Positions 25,158-28,167 of a stretch of DNA of 28,167 nucleotides are shown piece by piece. Below the pieces are notes generated by a model. It worked only from the letters and a program-made list of their open reading frames with translations. It ran no database searches and had not been told where the DNA came from. Position 1 is the first letter of the stretch. Each line of letters begins with the position of its first letter. This DNA is from CAZHZT01 sp964537285 (lineage in GTDB: Bacteria; Bacteroidota; Bacteroidia; Chitinophagales; Saprospiraceae), in assembly GCA_964537285.1 (NCBI GenBank), contig CAZHZT010000074.1, forward strand, positions 1 to 28,167, read 5' to 3'. The position numbers and the translations under genes are program-made.

Positions 25158-25234
25158 AATTAATAATCCAAACGAATAGACTTGTTCTGTAGGTGCTTAA
25201 GGATCGTAATTGCCCCAAACTTTATTTTAGACAA

Positions 25235-25277
25235 AGCGAAAAACGCTGCCATAACTTGTCCCGGATACTTTCGGGAG
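25235..25277. repeat. Dispersed TCCCG-hairpin repeat, copy 2
   Basis: The stretch GCGAAAAACG, then CCATAACTTGTCCCGGAT and CTTTCGGGA matches the reverse complement of the window start (17-52: GCGGAAAACG, CATAACTTGTCCCGAAT, CCTTCGGGA). The core TCCCG...CGGGA folds into a small hairpin. It is an intergenic repeat; the role is unknown. Confidence 0.55.
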
Positions 25278-25375
25278 CTTTAGCTAAGTCAATTATTTTC
25301 AAGGCAGTATAAATAAAATTTGGCAATTTAAGCCCATTAAGCAGTTCTAGAACAAGCCTAATAAATCTTACTTCC

Positions 25376-26314
25376 ATGAGCAATCAAAATAAAAAGAAAC
25401 TTTTCAGCAATTGGTCCATTTTTACCTTTTTTCTTGGAGTAGCCTTTTGTTATGCCATCTTTAGTAGCTTTTCTGAGGGCAGTACGATTAAAAATACCCT
25501 TAGTGGCCTTCTTCCGCAAGTAATCGAACCCATCAGAATTGAAGCACCCATTGACTTCGCCGGAGAAAAAATTCCACTTGAAAACTTCGATGTCCGTGAA
25601 CGACTCGATAGAGAGCTAAACGTCAATGCTTATTGGCATTCCAATACACTGACCAACATTAAGAGCGCCGCTAAGTATTTTCCTATTATTGAACCTATAC
25701 TGGCTGAGCACGGCGTTCCTGATGATTTTAAATATCTTGCAGTTGCTGAAAGCAGCCTTAGAAATGTCGTTTCTCCCGCAGGAGCTAAAGGTATCTGGCA
25801 AATCATGAAGGCCGTAGGGAATTCTTTTGGACTGGAAATCAATAGCGAAGTTGATGAACGCTATCATCTGGAAAAATCTACGGAAGTTGCTTGCAAACTT
25901 TTGATCGAAAACAAAAATCGTTTTGGCTCCTGGTTAATGGCTGCTGCCGCTTATAATGTGGGAAGTCCCAGGCTGGCCAGAGAGGCCGAAAACCAGCGCT
26001 CTAACAATTATTTCGACTTGAACCTCAATTCTGAAACGGCTCGCTATGTTTTCAGACTCGTAGCTATTAAGCAAATCCTTAGTAAACCTGAAGATTATGG
26101 TTTCTATCTCGAAGAAAACGACTTGTATGGCCCCCTCAGCGATTACATAGAGGTTAAAATAAATGAACCGATCGAAAATCTGGGAGATTTTGCTTCAAAA
26201 CATGGAATCTCCTACCGAATGCTGAAAGTTTACAACCCATGGTTGCTCGATCATAAATTGACGAACAGGGATCGAAAAGAGTATACTTTAAAAATTCCGA
26301 GAAGTACTTTCTGA
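25376..26314 (+). CDS. Membrane-anchored lytic transglycosylase (SLT, MltD-like)
   Basis: A 312-residue protein with an N-terminal membrane anchor or uncleaved signal (about 13-32). The SLT/lysozyme-like domain (about 95-215) has catalytic Glu125 in AVAESSLRN, the GIWQIM motif (139-144) and AAYNVG (191-196), all diagnostic of family 1 lytic transglycosylases. The C-terminal ~55 residues (VKINEPIENLGDFASKHGIS, then YRMLKVYNPWL) look like a LysM-like peptidoglycan-binding module. It cleaves the MurNAc-GlcNAc bond to form 1,6-anhydro ends in the periplasm. The ATG at 25376 gives a normal N-terminus. It is monocistronic, convergent with serC, with strong hairpins between them. Confidence 0.92.
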   Translation: MSNQNKKKLFSNWSIFTFFLGVAFCYAIFSSFSEGSTIKNTLSGLLPQVIEPIRIEAPIDFAGEKIPLENFDVRERLDRELNVNAYWHSNTLTNIKSAAKYFPIIEPILAEHGVPDDFKYLAVAESSLRNVVSPAGAKGIWQIMKAVGNSFGLEINSEVDERYHLEKSTEVACKLLIENKNRFGSWLMAAAAYNVGSPRLAREAENQRSNNYFDLNLNSETARYVFRLVAIKQILSKPEDYGFYLEENDLYGPLSDYIEVKINEPIENLGDFASKHGISYRMLKVYNPWLLDHKLTNRDRKEYTLKIPRSTF

Positions 26315-26343
26315 GACTAGGCCTTAAAATAAAATCTATTGAC

Positions 26344-26375
26344 ATGAGTCATCCCGAATTTTAAAGATGACTCAT
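26344..26375 (+). terminator. Perfect 10-bp hairpin after the transglycosylase gene
   Basis: ATGAGTCATC (26344-26353) and GATGACTCAT (26366-26375) pair perfectly across a 12-nt loop, 30 bp after the stop, followed by AATAAATAAT. Likely terminator or mRNA-stabilising hairpin. Confidence 0.6.
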
Positions 26376-26412
26376 AATAAATAATCGATGCCCTTGGCGG
26401 GAAGGTTTTGAG

Positions 26413-26475
26413 TTGGAGGTCGACACTTTTTTGGGATTTTTCGAAGAAAAATCCCAAAAAAGTGTCGACCTCCAA
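26413..26475. terminator. Long bidirectional hairpin between convergent genes
   Basis: A perfect 30-bp inverted repeat (26413-26442 with 26446-26475) has a 3-nt GAA loop. Arms run from TTGGAGGTCGACACTTTTTT to GGGATTTTTC. With T- and A-tracts inside the stem it can serve both the transglycosylase and serC transcripts. Confidence 0.75.
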
Positions 26476-26534
26476 ACGAAAAATGCTTCTACAGCGGGCA
26501 AAGGTTATTTATATAGTCCAATTCCGTGAACTAC

Positions 26535-27614
26535 TTAAGCAAATTTAGCTGCAAAATCTTTCATCACTTCCGCCAATACAATCACGCTTTCTTTTTCCAT
26601 AGCATTGTACATTGATGCTCTGAAGCCGCCGACAGATCTATGGCCTTTTATTCCTACGCAATCAGCTGCTTTACATGCTTCAAGGAATTCGGTTTGCAAT
26701 TCTTCCTTCCCTTCTACCATTTTAAATGTAGCGTTCATCAAAGATCGGTCAGATACGTCCTTTACTATTCCTTTGAATAATGGATTCTCGTCAATTGCCT
26801 TATACATAAGGTCTGCTTTTTCTCTGTTTCGGGCTTCCATTGCTTCCAGCCCTCCATTAGCTTTTATCCAGCGAAGTGTCAGCATACAAACATAGATCGG
26901 AAATACAGGAGGCGTATTGAAGGCTGAGTTCTTTTTAATGTGTGTTTCATAGTTGAGCATAGTTGGAATGGCGCGGTCTACTTTGCCCAATAAGTTCTTG
27001 TCTACTATGACCAGTGTGGTACCGGCAGGCCCCAGATTTTTCTGTGCACCAGCATAAATCAAACCAAAGCGCTCGGCTTCAATTGGTTTACTGAAAATAT
27101 CCGAGGACATATCGCATACGATTGGCACAGAAGTATCGGGCCATTGATGATACTGGGTACCATATATAGTATTATTGCTGGTTAAGTGTAGGTAGACCGC
27201 ATCAGAAGGCACTTCGTAACTTTTGGGAATGTAAGTGAAGCCATCTTCTTTTGAGGAGGCTAACACATTCACCTGCCCAAAAAGCTTAGCTTCTTTGATA
27301 GCTTTTGTTGACCAACTACCAGTATCAACGTAACAAGCAGTGTCTGACTCATTGAGTAAGTTCATTGCCGTCATGAAGAATTGTGAGCTTGCTCCTCCTG
27401 TCAGGAATAGTACTTCATGATTTTCGGGCAACTTCATGATCTCTTTTACTAATGAAACAGCCTCATCCAAGATATTTACAAAATCCTTGCTTCGGTGGGA
27501 TATTTCCAGTAAGGAAAGACCAATACCATTAAGTTCCTCCACTGCTTGAGCAGCTTCCTTAAAGACCTTTGCCGGCAATATTGCTGGGCCAGCGCTAAAA
27601 TTGTGTTTCTTCAT
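26535..27614 (-). CDS. serC: Phosphoserine aminotransferase
   Basis: 359 residues, full family length (class V aminotransferase fold). It converts 3-phosphohydroxypyruvate plus glutamate to O-phosphoserine and 2-oxoglutarate (EC 2.6.1.52) in serine synthesis; many homologues also serve pyridoxal phosphate synthesis. Visible signatures are the start HNFSAGPAILP, LLEISHRSKDF (35-45), the cofactor phosphate loop GGASSQF (73-79), CDMSSDIFS (167-175) and the PLP lysine Lys192 in YAGAQKNLGPAG. The C-terminus SVGGFRASMYNAM carries the substrate-binding Arg region. The ATG at 27614 is unambiguous. serA, often adjacent in Bacteroidota, would lie on the left, but the left neighbour is a convergent transglycosylase gene, so serC is alone here. 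The upstream gap 27615-27900 is A/T-rich with no gene and no clear promoter box found. Confidence 0.96.
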   Translation of the reverse strand: MKKHNFSAGPAILPAKVFKEAAQAVEELNGIGLSLLEISHRSKDFVNILDEAVSLVKEIMKLPENHEVLFLTGGASSQFFMTAMNLLNESDTACYVDTGSWSTKAIKEAKLFGQVNVLASSKEDGFTYIPKSYEVPSDAVYLHLTSNNTIYGTQYHQWPDTSVPIVCDMSSDIFSKPIEAERFGLIYAGAQKNLGPAGTTLVIVDKNLLGKVDRAIPTMLNYETHIKKNSAFNTPPVFPIYVCMLTLRWIKANGGLEAMEARNREKADLMYKAIDENPLFKGIVKDVSDRSLMNATFKMVEGKEELQTEFLEACKAADCVGIKGHRSVGGFRASMYNAMEKESVIVLAEVMKDFAAKFA

Positions 27615-27917
27615 TTTAGATGTTTCTGTTTAAATCCTTATGCAAGCTAATACTTATTATTTATTAAGCCAAGATATATTTAAAGGAGTTGAACGGCTGC
27701 GTGCGTTTAGCTTGCTTATATAATTTATTCAAGCTCATTCATCGTAACTTGGATTATTATTGTCTAGTCACTTAAAAAATTAACATTCAAATATTTTGAG
27801 GATCGGCCAATGCTGAAGTATTTTTTCTGGTAAAATATCGGCTGACAAAAAATAATGTTGAGATCTCAGATTCTTAGGATTTCACATCTTTCAATGCTAA
27901 TATTTATTTGAAAAACA

Positions 27918-27949
27918 TTTGGATAATTGATGGGGCTGGCTTATCTTTG
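27918..27949 (+). promoter_or_regulatory. Near-consensus Bacteroidota promoter P1
   Basis: TTTG (27918-27921), 20 bases, then TATCTTTG (27942-27949). This matches the -33/-7 consensus TTTG ... TAnnTTTG of the Bacteroidota primary sigma factor. It points right and is followed after about 100 bp by a second identical -7 box with the same spacing. Confidence 0.75.
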
Positions 27950-28028
27950 CACTCGCTAATGAAGATTGGCGCCTACAGTAAGTTTTTTAAGCGATTTTTG
28001 AATAAAAATCATTTTTTATCTAAAAAGC

Positions 28029-28059
28029 TTGCACGATTAAAAAACTTGATTTATCTTTG
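28029..28059 (+). promoter_or_regulatory. Near-consensus Bacteroidota promoter P2
   Basis: TTG (28029-28031), 20 bases, then TATCTTTG (28052-28059): the same boxes and spacing as P1, 110 bp further on. Tandem strong promoters are typical of stable-RNA operons. Confidence 0.75.
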
Positions 28060-28167
28060 CAGTCCCTTCGGAAGTGAGGGGGCTTAAAATTGAAATTTAA
28101 CTATAAATTAATATAGTTTAAATAAAGTTCATTGACATTGTTGTAAAGAATAGTATGCACTAAGAAA
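28060..28167 (+). promoter_or_regulatory. Probable leader of an rRNA operon starting beyond the window
   Basis: After P2 comes a CCCTTCGGAAGTGAGGG imperfect hairpin, then an A/T-rich stretch and AGTTCATTGACATTGTTG (28126-28143). AGTTCATTGACAT-like words occur in rRNA leaders of Bacteroidota just before 16S, in the place of the antitermination box. The 16S gene itself is not in the window, so this is inference from leader form and tandem promoters. Confidence 0.45.

Noticed and set aside
27959..28087. A 42-codon ORF starting MKIGAYSKFF between P1 and the putative leader.
   Set aside because: It spans promoter P2, has no family resemblance or clear ribosome binding site, and its C-terminal half is just the promoter and leader sequence read as codons.

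Overview
The window looks like a chromosome segment of a Bacteroidota bacterium, most likely of the Saprospiria (Saprospiraceae/Lewinella-like). The reasons are type IX secretion (T9SS) cargo proteins with both type A and type B C-terminal sorting domains, FG-GAP/VCBS and SprB-type surface proteins, an AraC-fused hybrid histidine kinase, AAA-ATPase-like/PD-(D/E)XK proteins, weak Shine-Dalgarno signals, and promoters of the Bacteroidota form (TTG-N20-TATCTTTG). No tRNA, intact transposase or CRISPR array was seen. An rRNA operon probably starts just beyond the right edge.

Layout. 160-924: SUMF1-like protein. 992-4069 (minus): one long T9SS cargo frame split by a single in-frame TAG. 4255-5661: all-helical protein of unknown function. 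5715-7289 (minus): AAA-ATPase-like/PD-(D/E)XK protein. 7540-8223: exported DsbA-type thiol oxidoreductase. 8418-13652: 1744-residue surface protein ending in an 80-bp perfect palindrome. 13775-16622: 7TMR-DISM hybrid histidine kinase/AraC regulator, whose frame breaks twice at identical T7 tracts. 17145-17786: lipoprotein behind an ECF-type promoter. 17882-19194: degenerate ECF sigma factor running into the C-terminal half of an outer-membrane barrel protein. 19195-19946: a small graveyard with a frameshifted effector-associated-domain-like relic and an 89-bp MITE-like element with 8-bp target duplications. 19947-25098: patatin phospholipase fused to a barrel, an Omp85-like barrel protein and a UMF1-type MFS transporter. 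25376-26314: lytic transglycosylase. 26535-27614 (minus): serC. 27615-28167: two near-consensus promoters and a leader resembling an rRNA leader.

The functional theme is the cell envelope: secreted and surface proteins, outer-membrane biogenesis or lipid handling, periplasmic disulfide chemistry, peptidoglycan cleavage and envelope signalling. Housekeeping genes (serC, the probable rRNA operon) lie at the right end. The most unusual features are the cluster of disrupted genes between 1 and 20 kb and several families of palindromic intergenic elements. One of these families is a roughly 109-bp hairpin present twice, in opposite orientation and with compensatory stem changes.
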